From positions 50,696-114,695 of the forward strand of contig JAMHWF010000109.1 in assembly GCA_035911095.1 (NCBI GenBank): a DNA stretch of 64,000 nucleotides, read 5' to 3'. Of the stretch, positions 1 through 8,647 are shown in pieces (positions within the stretch are counted from its first letter, which is position 1; every line of letters begins with the position of its first letter). The position numbers and the translations under genes are program-made. The notes under the pieces were generated by a model, which worked only from the letters and a program-made list of their open reading frames with translations, had not been told where the DNA came from and searched no databases. Source of the stretch: JAMHWF01 sp035911095. Lineage in GTDB: Bacteria; Pseudomonadota; Gammaproteobacteria; Burkholderiales; Burkholderiaceae_C.

Positions 1-1
1 G

Positions 2-2638
2 ATGCGCATCTGGCTCGACCCTTCGCGCCTGATGCAGTACCGCCTGACGCCGGCCGACATCAGCGCGGCGATCCAGGCGCAGAACACGCAGGTCTCGGTC
101 GGGCAGCTCGGCGGCCTGCCGGCGTCGCCCGGGCAGCAGCTCAACGCGACCATCACCGCGCAGAGCCGGCTGCAGACGGCCGAGGAGTTCCGCAACATCC
201 TGCTCGTCACCGCGACCACCGGGGCGACGGTGCGCCTGGGCCAGGTGGCGACGATCGAGGTCGGCAGCGAGAGCTACACCACCACCTCGCGCTACGACGG
301 CAAGCCCGCGGCCGGCATGGCGATCTACCTGGCCACCGGGGCGAATGCCACCGCGGCCGCGGCAGCGGTCGAGGCGCAGCTGACCGCGCTCAGCGCCACG
401 CTGCCAGCCGGCATGCGCACGGTGGTGGCCTATGACACGACACCGTTCGTCCGGGCCTCGATCGACGAGGTCGTGAAGACGCTGGTCGAGGCGGTCGTGC
501 TCGTCTTCCTCGTCATGTTCATCTTCCTGCAGAACTGGCGGGCGACGCTGATCCCGACCCTGGCGGTGCCGGTCGTGCTGCTCGGCACCTTCGGGCTGCT
601 GGCGGCTTTCGGCTACTCGATCAACACGCTGACGATGTTCGCGATGGTGCTGGCGATCGGCCTGCTGGTCGACGATGCGATCGTCGTGGTCGAGAACGTC
701 GAGCGCGTGATGGCCGAGGACAAGCTCGGCCCGCTCGAGGCCACGCGCCGCTCGATGACGCAGATCACCGGCGCGCTGGTCGGCGTGGCGATGGTGCTGT
801 CGGCGGTGTTCCTGCCGATGGCCTTTTTCGGCGGCTCCACCGGCGTGATCTACCGGCAGTTCTCGGTCACGATCGTGTCGGCGATGGTGCTGTCGGTGCT
901 CGTCGCGCTGATCCTGACGCCGGCGCTGTGCGCGACGCTGCTGAAGGCCCCGGCGGCGGGTGGGCACGGCAGCGGCGGACTGGCGGGGCGCGTCTTCGGC
1001 GGCTTCAACCGCGGGTTCGAGCGCGCCACCGACCGCTACCGCGGGGCGGTCGGCGGCATGCTGAAGCGGCCCTGGCGCTTCATGTGGATCTACCTGGCGA
1101 TCGCAGTGGTGCTGGGGATCCTCTTCCTGCGCCTGCCGACCTCCTTCGTGCCCAACGAGGACCAGGGCACGCTGATGGTGATGGCCCAGCTGCCGCCCGG
1201 CGCGACGCAGCAGCGCACGCTCAAGGTGATCGAGCAGGTCGAGCGCTACTTCCTCGAGCACGAGAAGGAGGCCGTCGCCTCGACCTTCGCCGTCGCCGGC
1301 TTCGGCATGGGCAGCAGCGGGCAGAACGTCGGCATGGCCTTCATCCGGCTCAAGCCCTGGGGCGAGCGCAGCGCGGCGGGCCAGGACGTGTTCTCGCTGC
1401 AGCGGCGCGCGATGGGCGTGCTCGGCTCGATCAAGGACGCGCAGGTGTTCGCGCTCGCGCCGCCGGCGATCTCGGGCATGGGCTCGTCGGCCGGCTTCAC
1501 GCTGCAGCTGCAGGACATCAACGGGCAGGGCCACGATGCCCTCACCAAGGCCTCACGCGCGCTGCTGCAGGCGGCCAGCGCCGACCCGCTGCTGGTGGGC
1601 GTGCGCATCACCGGGCCCGACGACATGCCCCAGTACGTGCTCGACATCGACCACGCCAAGGCCGGCGCCCTCGGCGTCTCGGTGAGCGACCTGAACAGCG
1701 TGCTTTCGGTGGCATGGGGCGGCAGCTACGTCAACGACTTCATCGACCGCGGCCGCGTCAAGAAGGTCTACCTGCAGGCCGAGGCCCCGTCGCGCATGCT
1801 GCCGCAGGACCTGGACAAGTGGAACGTGCGCAACTCGAGCGGCGAGATGGTGCCGTTCAGCGCCTTCGCCTCCGGGCACTGGACGCTGGGGCCGACCCAG
1901 CTCTCGCGCTTCAACGGGCTCTCGACGGTGCAGTTCCAGGGCAGCGCCGCTGCGGGGGAGAGCTCGGGCACGGCGATGGACCGGATGGAGGCGCTCGTCG
2001 GGCAGGTCGCGCCGGGCTTCGGTCTCGATTGGAGCGGCCTCTCGTACGAGGAGAAGGCGGCCGGCGCGAACGCGGCCCCGCTCTATGCGCTGTCGCTGCT
2101 GGTGATCTTCCTGTGCCTGGCCGCGCTGTACGAGAGCTGGTCGGTGCCGTTCTCGGTGCTGCTCGTCGTGCCGCTGGGCATCTTCGGCACCGTGCTCGCA
2201 ACCGAGCTGCGCGGGCTCGACAACGACGTGTACTTCCAGGTCGGCCTGCTGACGATCGTCGGCCTGGCGGCGAAGAACGCGATCCTGATCGTCGAGTTCG
2301 CGAAGGAGAGCGTCGACCGCGGCCTCGGCGTGATCGAGGCGACGCTGGAGGCGGCGCGCATGCGCCTGCGGCCGATCATCATGACCTCGCTCGCCTTCGG
2401 CCTCGGCGTGCTGCCGCTGGCCGTCAGCAGCGGGGCCGGCTCGGGCGCCCAGCATGCGGTGGGCACCGGGGTCGTCGGCGGGGTGGTGTGCGCGACCCTG
2501 CTCGGCATCTTCTTCGTGCCGCTGCTCTACGTGCTGGTCTACAAGGCGTTCACGCGCCGGCGCGGCACCGCCGCACCACCCGCGGCAACGCAGGCGGTGC
2601 CACCTGCACCGGCCGCCCCGCGCGGCGAAGGGGCCTGA
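2..2638 (+). CDS. RND multidrug efflux permease (AcrB/MexB family), 5' end cut by window
   Basis: Inner-membrane proton/drug antiporter subunit of a tripartite efflux pump. The visible 878 residues begin at the conserved MRIWLDP strand of the pore domain, so about 180 N-terminal residues, including the first membrane helix, lie outside the window; the family is usually near 1040-1050 aa. Two hydrophobic clusters with a periplasmic loop between them are visible. The first carries GLLVDDAIVVVENVERV, which includes the paired Asp residues of the proton relay in TM4. The second carries GLAAKNAILIVEF, which includes the relay Lys of TM10. The C-terminus is Pro/Ala rich. The gene ends 1 nt before the outer-membrane factor gene, so the two are one operon; the periplasmic adaptor gene is expected just upstream. 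Family is certain, substrate range is not readable. Confidence 0.95.
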   Translation: MRIWLDPSRLMQYRLTPADISAAIQAQNTQVSVGQLGGLPASPGQQLNATITAQSRLQTAEEFRNILLVTATTGATVRLGQVATIEVGSESYTTTSRYDGKPAAGMAIYLATGANATAAAAAVEAQLTALSATLPAGMRTVVAYDTTPFVRASIDEVVKTLVEAVVLVFLVMFIFLQNWRATLIPTLAVPVVLLGTFGLLAAFGYSINTLTMFAMVLAIGLLVDDAIVVVENVERVMAEDKLGPLEATRRSMTQITGALVGVAMVLSAVFLPMAFFGGSTGVIYRQFSVTIVSAMVLSVLVALILTPALCATLLKAPAAGGHGSGGLAGRVFGGFNRGFERATDRYRGAVGGMLKRPWRFMWIYLAIAVVLGILFLRLPTSFVPNEDQGTLMVMAQLPPGATQQRTLKVIEQVERYFLEHEKEAVASTFAVAGFGMGSSGQNVGMAFIRLKPWGERSAAGQDVFSLQRRAMGVLGSIKDAQVFALAPPAISGMGSSAGFTLQLQDINGQGHDALTKASRALLQAASADPLLVGVRITGPDDMPQYVLDIDHAKAGALGVSVSDLNSVLSVAWGGSYVNDFIDRGRVKKVYLQAEAPSRMLPQDLDKWNVRNSSGEMVPFSAFASGHWTLGPTQLSRFNGLSTVQFQGSAAAGESSGTAMDRMEALVGQVAPGFGLDWSGLSYEEKAAGANAAPLYALSLLVIFLCLAALYESWSVPFSVLLVVPLGIFGTVLATELRGLDNDVYFQVGLLTIVGLAAKNAILIVEFAKESVDRGLGVIEATLEAARMRLRPIIMTSLAFGLGVLPLAVSSGAGSGAQHAVGTGVVGGVVCATLLGIFFVPLLYVLVYKAFTRRRGTAAPPAATQAVPPAPAAPRGEGA

Positions 2639-2639
2639 C

Positions 2640-4064
2640 ATGCGGTCGCGCAAGCACGTGGCGGCGGCGCTGCTGGGGGCGGCGCTGGTGCAGGGCTGTG
2701 CCAATCTGGCACCGACCTACGAACGCGAGGCGGCGCCGGTCGCCCCGGCCTGGCCGGTCGATACCTCGGTCTCGGCGCCGGCCGGCGCGGCGGACGCGGG
2801 CACCGTCCACTGGTCGGAGTTCTACAACGACCCGCGTCTGCGGGCGCTGATCGAGGCGGCGCTCGAGAACAACCGCGACCTGCGCAGCACCGCGCTCGCG
2901 GTCGAGAGCGCGCGCGCGCAGTACCGCGTCACCCGCGCGGGCCAGTGGCCGACGCTCAACGCGAGCGCCGGCCACACCGCCAGCGGCGCCGGCGCGGTCG
3001 CCAGTTCGACCGGCAACGCCTACACCAACCACCAGTACAGCGTCGAGCTGGGCATCACGGCCTTCGAGCTCGACTTCTTCGGCCGCGTGCGCAACCTGAA
3101 GGAGCAGGCGCTGCAGGCTTTCCTCGCCAGCGAGGAGAGCCTGCGCGCCGCGCGCATCAGCCTGATCGCCGAGATCGCGACCGCCTACCTGACGCTCGCG
3201 GCCGACCAGGAACTGCTGAGCCTCGCCCAGGGCACCTTCGACAGCCAGAGCACCTCGCTGCGCCTGACCGAGCGCACCTTCGAGATCGGCACCGCCTCGC
3301 GCCTGGACGTGGCGCAGGCGCAGACCAGCGTCGAGACGGCGCGCGCCGACATCGCCACCTATCGCACCCAGGTCTCGCAGGACACCCAGGCGCTCGCGCT
3401 GCTGGTCGGGCGGCCGCTCGACCCGCAGTGGCTGCCCGGCGCGAGCCGGCCGCGCATCGACGGGCTTGTGGGGCTGAATGCGGGCCTGCCTTCCGAACTG
3501 CTGCAGCGGCGCCCCGACGTGCTGGCCGCCGAGCGCAGCCTGCAGGCGGCGCAGGCCAACATCGGCGTCGCGCGGGCGCGGCTCTTCCCGACGATCTCGC
3601 TGACCACCACGCTCGGCACCGCGAGCCGCGCGCTGTCGGACCTGTTCGGCAGCGGCAGCCGCACCTGGAGCTTCGTGCCGCAGGCGACGCTGCCCATCTT
3701 CGATGGCGGTGCCAGCCGCGCCAACGTGCGCGTGGCCGAGGTGGAGCGCGACGCCGCCCTGGCGGCCTACGACAAGGCGATCCAGACCGCCTTCCGCGAA
3801 GTCGCCGACGCCCTCGCGCAGCGGCGCGACATCGGCGAGCAGATGGCCGCCCGCGAGGCGCTGGTGCAGGCGACCGAGACGGCCTTCCGCCTTTCCGACG
3901 CGCGCTACCGCCGGGGCGTCGACAGCTACCTGAGCGTGCTCGACGCCCAGCGCTCGCTCTACAGCGCGCAGCAGAACCTGATCGCCACGCGCCTGCGGCA
4001 CGACAGCAACCTGGTCACGCTGTACAGCGTGCTGGGCGGGGGGTGGCAGGGCGAGGGGCCCTGA
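2640..4064 (+). CDS. RND efflux outer-membrane factor lipoprotein (OprM/NodT family)
   Basis: Trimeric outer-membrane channel that completes the efflux pump encoded just upstream. The ATG at 2640 follows the permease stop with one base between, which implies translational coupling. A longer open frame extends upstream inside the permease gene, but this ATG gives a proper lipoprotein signal: basic MRSRKH, an Ala/Leu-rich core and the lipobox LVQGC. The 474 aa length fits the family. Two TolC-type repeats are visible, with the typical alpha-barrel segments (LRALIEAALENNRDLR near residue 65; LPSELLQRRPDVLAAERSL in the second half) and a closing YLSVLDAQRSLYSAQ helix. Family assignment is secure. 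Confidence 0.95.
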   Translation: MRSRKHVAAALLGAALVQGCANLAPTYEREAAPVAPAWPVDTSVSAPAGAADAGTVHWSEFYNDPRLRALIEAALENNRDLRSTALAVESARAQYRVTRAGQWPTLNASAGHTASGAGAVASSTGNAYTNHQYSVELGITAFELDFFGRVRNLKEQALQAFLASEESLRAARISLIAEIATAYLTLAADQELLSLAQGTFDSQSTSLRLTERTFEIGTASRLDVAQAQTSVETARADIATYRTQVSQDTQALALLVGRPLDPQWLPGASRPRIDGLVGLNAGLPSELLQRRPDVLAAERSLQAAQANIGVARARLFPTISLTTTLGTASRALSDLFGSGSRTWSFVPQATLPIFDGGASRANVRVAEVERDAALAAYDKAIQTAFREVADALAQRRDIGEQMAAREALVQATETAFRLSDARYRRGVDSYLSVLDAQRSLYSAQQNLIATRLRHDSNLVTLYSVLGGGWQGEGP

Positions 4065-4177
4065 AGCACGGCGATCCGCTCAGCCTGCGCCGGTCGCGAG
4101 CGCGGGCGGCACGAGCCGGCTGGTCGAAGCTCGACGCCGTGCCCTTCACCATTCAACCGTTACTGGGAGAGCAGCAA

Positions 4178-4936
4178 ATGACGATTGAGAATCAACGCGA
4201 CGTCGACGGCATCTTGGGGGCCGGTCGCGTCGTCGCCGCGGTCAGGGATGCCATGCTCGCGGCGGTCGAGCCCGGGATGACCACTGCCGAGCTCGACGAG
4301 ATCGGCGGCAAGCTGCTGGATCGGCTCGGAGCGAGGTCTGCGCCCAAGGCGGTCTACGACTTCCCCGGCTTCACCTGCATCAGCGTCAATGAGGAGGCGG
4401 CTCACGGCGTGCCGGGCGCCCGGGTCATCAAGGCCGGCGACCTCGTGAACGTCGACGTGTCGGCCGAGCTGGAGGATTACTTCGCCGACACGGGCGCCAC
4501 GATCGTCGTGCCCCCTGTCTCGAAGTCGAAGGCCTTGCTGTGCCAGGCGACGCGGCAGGCGCTCGACTGCGCCTTGAAGGAAGCCCGTGCCGGCGCGCCC
4601 ATCAACAGGATCGGGCGAGCGATCGAGCACGTCGCAAGGGTCCATCGGCTCAAGACCATCCGGAATCTGGCCGGCCATGGCATCGGCCGGAAGCTGCATG
4701 AAGAGCCGGAAGGCATCGTCAGCTACTACGACCGCGGTGACCACCGCCGGCTGCACTACGGCCAGGTGATCGCGATAGAGCCCTTTCTGTCGACCAGAAG
4801 CACTTCCGTGACGGAGGCAGAGGATGGGTGGACGCTCGTTGGCCACCCCGAGAATCGGTCGGCACAGTTCGAGCACACGATCATCGTCACGAAGGGCGAG
4901 CCGATCGTCGCGACCCGCTCGGAAGCGCGCGGCTGA
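4178..4936 (+). CDS. map: Methionine aminopeptidase, type I
   Basis: Cytosolic metalloprotease that removes the initiator Met from nascent proteins. The 252 aa are close to the usual type I length. The pita-bread fold metal ligands are present: Asp in VNVDVS, Asp in FADTGAT, His in GHGIGRKLHEEP, Glu in AIEPF and Glu in FEHTIIV. The substrate-site segment CISVNEEAAHGVPG is intact. Start chosen at 4178 because GGGAGA lies a short distance upstream and the protein then begins at the expected helix; the open frame runs far upstream through the efflux gene but is not coding there. It lies 113 nt after the efflux operon and its function is unrelated, so it may have its own promoter. As it is not next to rpsB or secY, it may be an additional copy; the main map gene would then be elsewhere. 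Confidence 0.93.
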   Translation: MTIENQRDVDGILGAGRVVAAVRDAMLAAVEPGMTTAELDEIGGKLLDRLGARSAPKAVYDFPGFTCISVNEEAAHGVPGARVIKAGDLVNVDVSAELEDYFADTGATIVVPPVSKSKALLCQATRQALDCALKEARAGAPINRIGRAIEHVARVHRLKTIRNLAGHGIGRKLHEEPEGIVSYYDRGDHRRLHYGQVIAIEPFLSTRSTSVTEAEDGWTLVGHPENRSAQFEHTIIVTKGEPIVATRSEARG

Positions 4937-4956
4937 CGTCGCGCGGACTTCGGCCA

Positions 4957-4973
4957 CCGCCGAATCCCGGCGG
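4957..4973. terminator. Possible bidirectional stem-loop between convergent genes
   Basis: Perfect 6-bp inverted repeat CCGCCG/CGGCGG with a 5-nt loop in the 42-nt gap between the convergent aminopeptidase gene and the leftward three-gene operon. No clear T-run follows, so a Rho-independent role is only suggested by position. Confidence 0.35.
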
Positions 4974-4978
4974 CTTGC

Positions 4979-6931
4979 CTATCTCGCATCGGGTGCCAGC
5001 ACCGGCAGCACGATCACGTCATCGCCCGCCCGTGGCGCCGTCGCCGGGATGACCACCCCGTCAGCGCGCGTCCACTCGACGCTCCACTCGAAGGCGCCCG
5101 CACCGTCCAGCAGCACCCGCCGCGGCGCGCGGTCGGCGACGACGACCTCGGCGCGCCCTTCGGCGCCTTGCAGCACGACCCGCGCCTGCTTCGCCAGCGC
5201 CGGGTCGAAGTGGATCGGCAGCAGCTGCACCTCGCGCCGCGGGCGGCCGTCGAGGCGCACGACGAGCAGGCCCTCGCCGTCATGCGCCTGCCAGGGCGAC
5301 GAACTGAAGCGCCCGTCGGCGAAGCTCGCGTGCAGCCGCCATTGCAGCGCGCGCGGCGCGCCGGTGCGCAGCGGGATCTCCCACTCGGCGTAGTCGCCGA
5401 GGCGGCGCAGTTCGAGCGTCGCTTCGCTGGTCTGGTCGCCGTCGACGTGCCTCAGGTCGACCATCGCGAGCGCGACCTCGCCCCAGCCGGTGCCGGCCGG
5501 CACCAGCCCGAGGCGCAGCCGCTGGCCGGCGCTCGGGTCGCTGACGACGAGCAGGCCGTCTTCCACCGCGAGCGGGCCGCGCTCGACGAGCGTGCCGTCG
5601 CGTGCGGTGTACGCAAGGCGCGCCTGCACAGCGGGCAGCGTGCCGTCGGCGCTTGGGGCGACGGTCCAGGCGCCTGAAGGGCGCGCCGCGTCCAGCTCGA
5701 CCACGCCGCGCTGCGCGCCGGGCCCGGCCCCGGCCTCCAGCGCGACGCGCACGCCGCGCCAGCGCTGCGCCAGGTCGAGCCCGATCGCCGCGACCTCCAC
5801 CCGCTGGGGCTGCGGGCTCTCGACCGCCAGCAGCAGGCTGCTGCCCTGTGCCTGCAGCACCTCTGCCGACCAGTCACCGGCGGGCTGGCCGGCGAACTTG
5901 AGGCGACGGCGCCAGCGGAAGCCCATGCTGCCGAGCGCGATGCGCCGCGGCTGGCGGTCGGTGACCGTGAGCTCGGCGCTGCCCGCGCCCGCGGCCGTGC
6001 CGCCCGCGCTGCCTGTGCCACCCGCCGCGCCCAGGCGCAGATCGACGCGTTCCAGTGCGCCGCCGAAGTCACCGAAGACGCGCACCTCGACCGGCGGTAC
6101 GCGGCCGAGTTCGTCGTCGCCAAGGACCAGCTCCTCCACCAGGTCGCGCCGCGAGGCGGCAGGCACGAAGTCGTCGAGCGTCGTCGACAGGGTGAGCGGC
6201 CAGTCGGCGATCTCGCTCGCCGTGGTGTGCAGCGAGACTTCGCCGCCCGCGGGTCCAAGGCGCTCGAGCCGGGCTTCGAGCTCGGCCAGCACGCCGGCGC
6301 GCAGGGCGTCTTCGAGCGCGGCATCGACCTGCGCGCCGCGGATCTCGATGCGCGCATTGGCCTCGACCAGCGAGCGGCGCAGCGTCTGCGTCAGCGCGCC
6401 GCCGGCGATCGCGACCCGGCGCCGCCACTCGGCGACGTCGACGCTTGCGATCACCTCTACCGGCGGCAGGCGCAGCCGCACCGCGCCCGACCAGGCGACC
6501 TGCAGCGGCAGCACGGCGTCCGCGCGCAGCAGCGGCGTGAGCAGGGCCGCCGCCTGCGCCGACAGCTCGCAGGCGAAGGCGGCCGGCGCACCGGCGACGA
6601 GCGAGGGCAGGGCTTCGACCGGGTCGAACGCGGGCCCGTCGAGCAGGACGCGCGCGCTGCGCCAGGCGAGCGGCTGGCAGTCGCGCCCGCCAAGGCCGGC
6701 GGCCGCGAGTTCGGCCGGCGAGGGTGCGAGCTCGACCTCGGCATAGAGCCGCGCCGCGGCCGAGGCCGAGCCGCCGCGTGCATCGGCCCAGCGCAGCAGC
6801 TTCAGCTTCGCGCGGCCCTCGGCGTCGCGCGCCACGCGCGGCCGCGCCAGCGCGACGTGCAGACGCGGGGGCAGGGCGTCGTCGGCGAAGGCGATCAGTT
6901 CGCCGTGGCGCTGGATCGGCAGCGTCAGCAT
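4979..6931 (-). CDS. Large Met-Leu-start beta-module family protein (member A), function unknown
   Basis: A 650 aa protein that I do not recognise by name. It begins MLTLPIQRHGELIAFADDA, and its first 60 residues align by eye with the N-termini of the other large proteins of this array (F-x-D ... P-R-V-A-R-D-A-E-G-R ... L-L-R-W), though it is more diverged. The first third is Ala/Leu-rich helical. From about residue 300 there are roughly four Ig-like beta modules of some 90 residues, each with a W-x-(V/I)-P/A-P turn and a final strand of the LLVVxD type. A Gly/Ala/Ser linker (GAAGGTGSAGGTAAGAGSAE) separates two modules. No signal peptide or membrane helix is seen. It is the last gene of the leftward operon C-B-A and starts 9 nt after gene B, so it is probably co-translated. 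It is convergent with the aminopeptidase gene. Confidence 0.8.
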   Translation of the reverse strand: MLTLPIQRHGELIAFADDALPPRLHVALARPRVARDAEGRAKLKLLRWADARGGSASAAARLYAEVELAPSPAELAAAGLGGRDCQPLAWRSARVLLDGPAFDPVEALPSLVAGAPAAFACELSAQAAALLTPLLRADAVLPLQVAWSGAVRLRLPPVEVIASVDVAEWRRRVAIAGGALTQTLRRSLVEANARIEIRGAQVDAALEDALRAGVLAELEARLERLGPAGGEVSLHTTASEIADWPLTLSTTLDDFVPAASRRDLVEELVLGDDELGRVPPVEVRVFGDFGGALERVDLRLGAAGGTGSAGGTAAGAGSAELTVTDRQPRRIALGSMGFRWRRRLKFAGQPAGDWSAEVLQAQGSSLLLAVESPQPQRVEVAAIGLDLAQRWRGVRVALEAGAGPGAQRGVVELDAARPSGAWTVAPSADGTLPAVQARLAYTARDGTLVERGPLAVEDGLLVVSDPSAGQRLRLGLVPAGTGWGEVALAMVDLRHVDGDQTSEATLELRRLGDYAEWEIPLRTGAPRALQWRLHASFADGRFSSSPWQAHDGEGLLVVRLDGRPRREVQLLPIHFDPALAKQARVVLQGAEGRAEVVVADRAPRRVLLDGAGAFEWSVEWTRADGVVIPATAPRAGDDVIVLPVLAPDAR

Positions 6932-6940
6932 CGTGGCGGC

Positions 6941-8602
6941 TCAGAAACTTGCGACCAGCGCCTCGCCGCTGGCCGCGCGCCAGTCGGACTCGGCGATCGG
7001 CCGCGTCGCGCCGTCGGCGCCGCGCGGCACGTGGCGCGTGCGGTAGCGCAGCGTCGGCGCTTGCAGCCGGCTCGTGCGGCGCACGCGCAGCCGGATCGCG
7101 GCGCCGGCATCGAGCGTGCGCCAGGCCTGGCCTTCGACCTGGACGGCGAGGTAGGCGGCGCGCGCGGCCAGGTCGGGCGGGGCCTCGATGCGCAGCTCGG
7201 CGCTCTCGCCGAGGCCGATTGCGCTGCCGTCGAGCCAGAGGCCGTCGGCGCCCAGTGGCGCTGCTTCCAGCGGCCGGCGCTCGCCCGAAGCGAGTACCGC
7301 GACTGGCGTCACGCTGGCGGGCGGCGTGCGGCCCACCGCCCAGTTGGTCGGTTCGGGCCCGGTTAGGCGCAGCGTGCGCGAGCCGAGCGGGATCTCGATC
7401 GCCTGCAGGTGCGAGAACAACTCGCCGGCGGCGCCGAAGCGCAGCACCCGCAGCCCGACGCTCTGGGCGTCGAGCGCGACCAGCGTGCCCGGCACGGCGA
7501 CGAAGTCGGTCTGGCCGACGACGGGGGCCGCACCCGAGGCCACGGTGTAGCGCACGCGCCATTGCAGCGGGCCGGCGTCGGCGCCCGCGCGCACGTAGGG
7601 CAGGCGGGCGACCGAAGGCTCTCCCAGCCCGAAGCGATGCGCGAGCAGGCCGCTCGGCCCGCCGCTGCGCACCTCGACGTCGAGCTGCTGCAGGCCCTGC
7701 GCCGCCAGCGGCAGGTCATTGGCCAGCGTCAGCGTCGCGGCTTCGAAGGGCGCCGGCGCCGAGAGGCTGACGAGGTGGCGCGCGCGGTCGGCGACGCCGG
7801 CGAGGAAGTCGCTCATCGACCAGCGCAGGCGGTGTGTCAGCCGTATCGCACGCGGCACGCGCAGGTCGAACGCGACGCTGGCCGCCCCGGCCGGCGCCAG
7901 GCTGAAGCTCGTCTCGGCCCCCGGGGCCGTGTCGCCCGTGGGCACGAAGAGCAGGCCGACCGCCTGTGCCGCGAGCGCCGTCAGCGCCTCGTCGCGCGGC
8001 GGCGGCAGGGCGTCGACCGCCTGTGGCAGCCACTCGAAGAGACCCGGGTCGAGGCCGAGGAAGGCGGCTTCGATCGTCTGGCGCGTCGCCGGGACGTCGC
8101 CGAGCGCCGCCGCCAGGCGCTCGCGCAGCGGGGCCGAAGGCACGCGGACCAGCCAGGGCAGCGCGCGGGTGCGCCCGGCGACGAGGCACTCGAACTCCAG
8201 CAGCACCGCCTCGGCGGCCGCTGCGCCACTGTCGCCGTTGCTCAGGAGGCGGCGCGCGATCGCCGCCTCCACCGGCCCGAGGCTCAGCGCGCGTGTGAGC
8301 GTCGTGTCGTTGCCGCTGATCGCCGGGCGCCAGGCGCCGGCCTCCGGCGAAGGCCCGGCCAGGCAGAGGCGGCAGCGCGCCGATTCGATCGGTGCCGGCC
8401 GTCGCACGGGGTCGCCGTCGAGCGTCCAGACGACGCCCAGGCGCAGCTGCAGCACGCCGCCGTCGGGCCCGAGGGCGAGCATCACCTGCGGCACGCCGTC
8501 GGCGCCCTTCAAGGGCTCGAGCGCCGAAGGCAGGCGCCAGCGCAGGACCGGGTCGGCGTCGTCGGCGAAATCGCCCGAGGCGAGGCGTGGCGGCGCGAGC
8601 AT
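6941..8602 (-). CDS. Unrecognised 553 aa protein of the Met-Leu array (member B)
   Basis: Second gene of the leftward operon C-B-A. It begins MLAPPRLASGDFADDADPVLRW. The N-terminal half looks enzyme-like or adaptor-like rather than modular: LRWRLPSALEPLKG, a Val/Leu-rich stretch and an Ala-rich helical part. The C-terminal half is beta-rich (VRYTVASG, LRVLRFG, EIPLGSRTLRLTG) and ends LVASF. It lacks the strong YYLP and SLYG segments of the other family members, so membership rests on operon position, the ML start and general composition. No signal peptide, metal-binding Cys/His cluster or membrane helix is visible. I cannot assign a reaction. The 9-nt gap to gene A and 45-nt gap from gene C imply one transcript. 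Confidence 0.75.
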   Translation of the reverse strand: MLAPPRLASGDFADDADPVLRWRLPSALEPLKGADGVPQVMLALGPDGGVLQLRLGVVWTLDGDPVRRPAPIESARCRLCLAGPSPEAGAWRPAISGNDTTLTRALSLGPVEAAIARRLLSNGDSGAAAAEAVLLEFECLVAGRTRALPWLVRVPSAPLRERLAAALGDVPATRQTIEAAFLGLDPGLFEWLPQAVDALPPPRDEALTALAAQAVGLLFVPTGDTAPGAETSFSLAPAGAASVAFDLRVPRAIRLTHRLRWSMSDFLAGVADRARHLVSLSAPAPFEAATLTLANDLPLAAQGLQQLDVEVRSGGPSGLLAHRFGLGEPSVARLPYVRAGADAGPLQWRVRYTVASGAAPVVGQTDFVAVPGTLVALDAQSVGLRVLRFGAAGELFSHLQAIEIPLGSRTLRLTGPEPTNWAVGRTPPASVTPVAVLASGERRPLEAAPLGADGLWLDGSAIGLGESAELRIEAPPDLAARAAYLAVQVEGQAWRTLDAGAAIRLRVRRTSRLQAPTLRYRTRHVPRGADGATRPIAESDWRAASGEALVASF

Positions 8603-8647
8603 CAGCAGCGTCCCGAAGCCAGGTCCCGGTTCATCGGCGCGACAGGC

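Noticed and set aside
2945..4177. N-terminal extension of the methionine aminopeptidase through the efflux gene
   Set aside because: The extension overlaps the outer-membrane factor gene out of frame, and the Met at 4178 has a ribosome site and the normal family start.
4178..4936. Aminopeptidase gene as a horizontally acquired insert
   Set aside because: Its GC content seems somewhat lower than its neighbours, but no flanking repeats or mobility genes are seen, so transfer is not supported.
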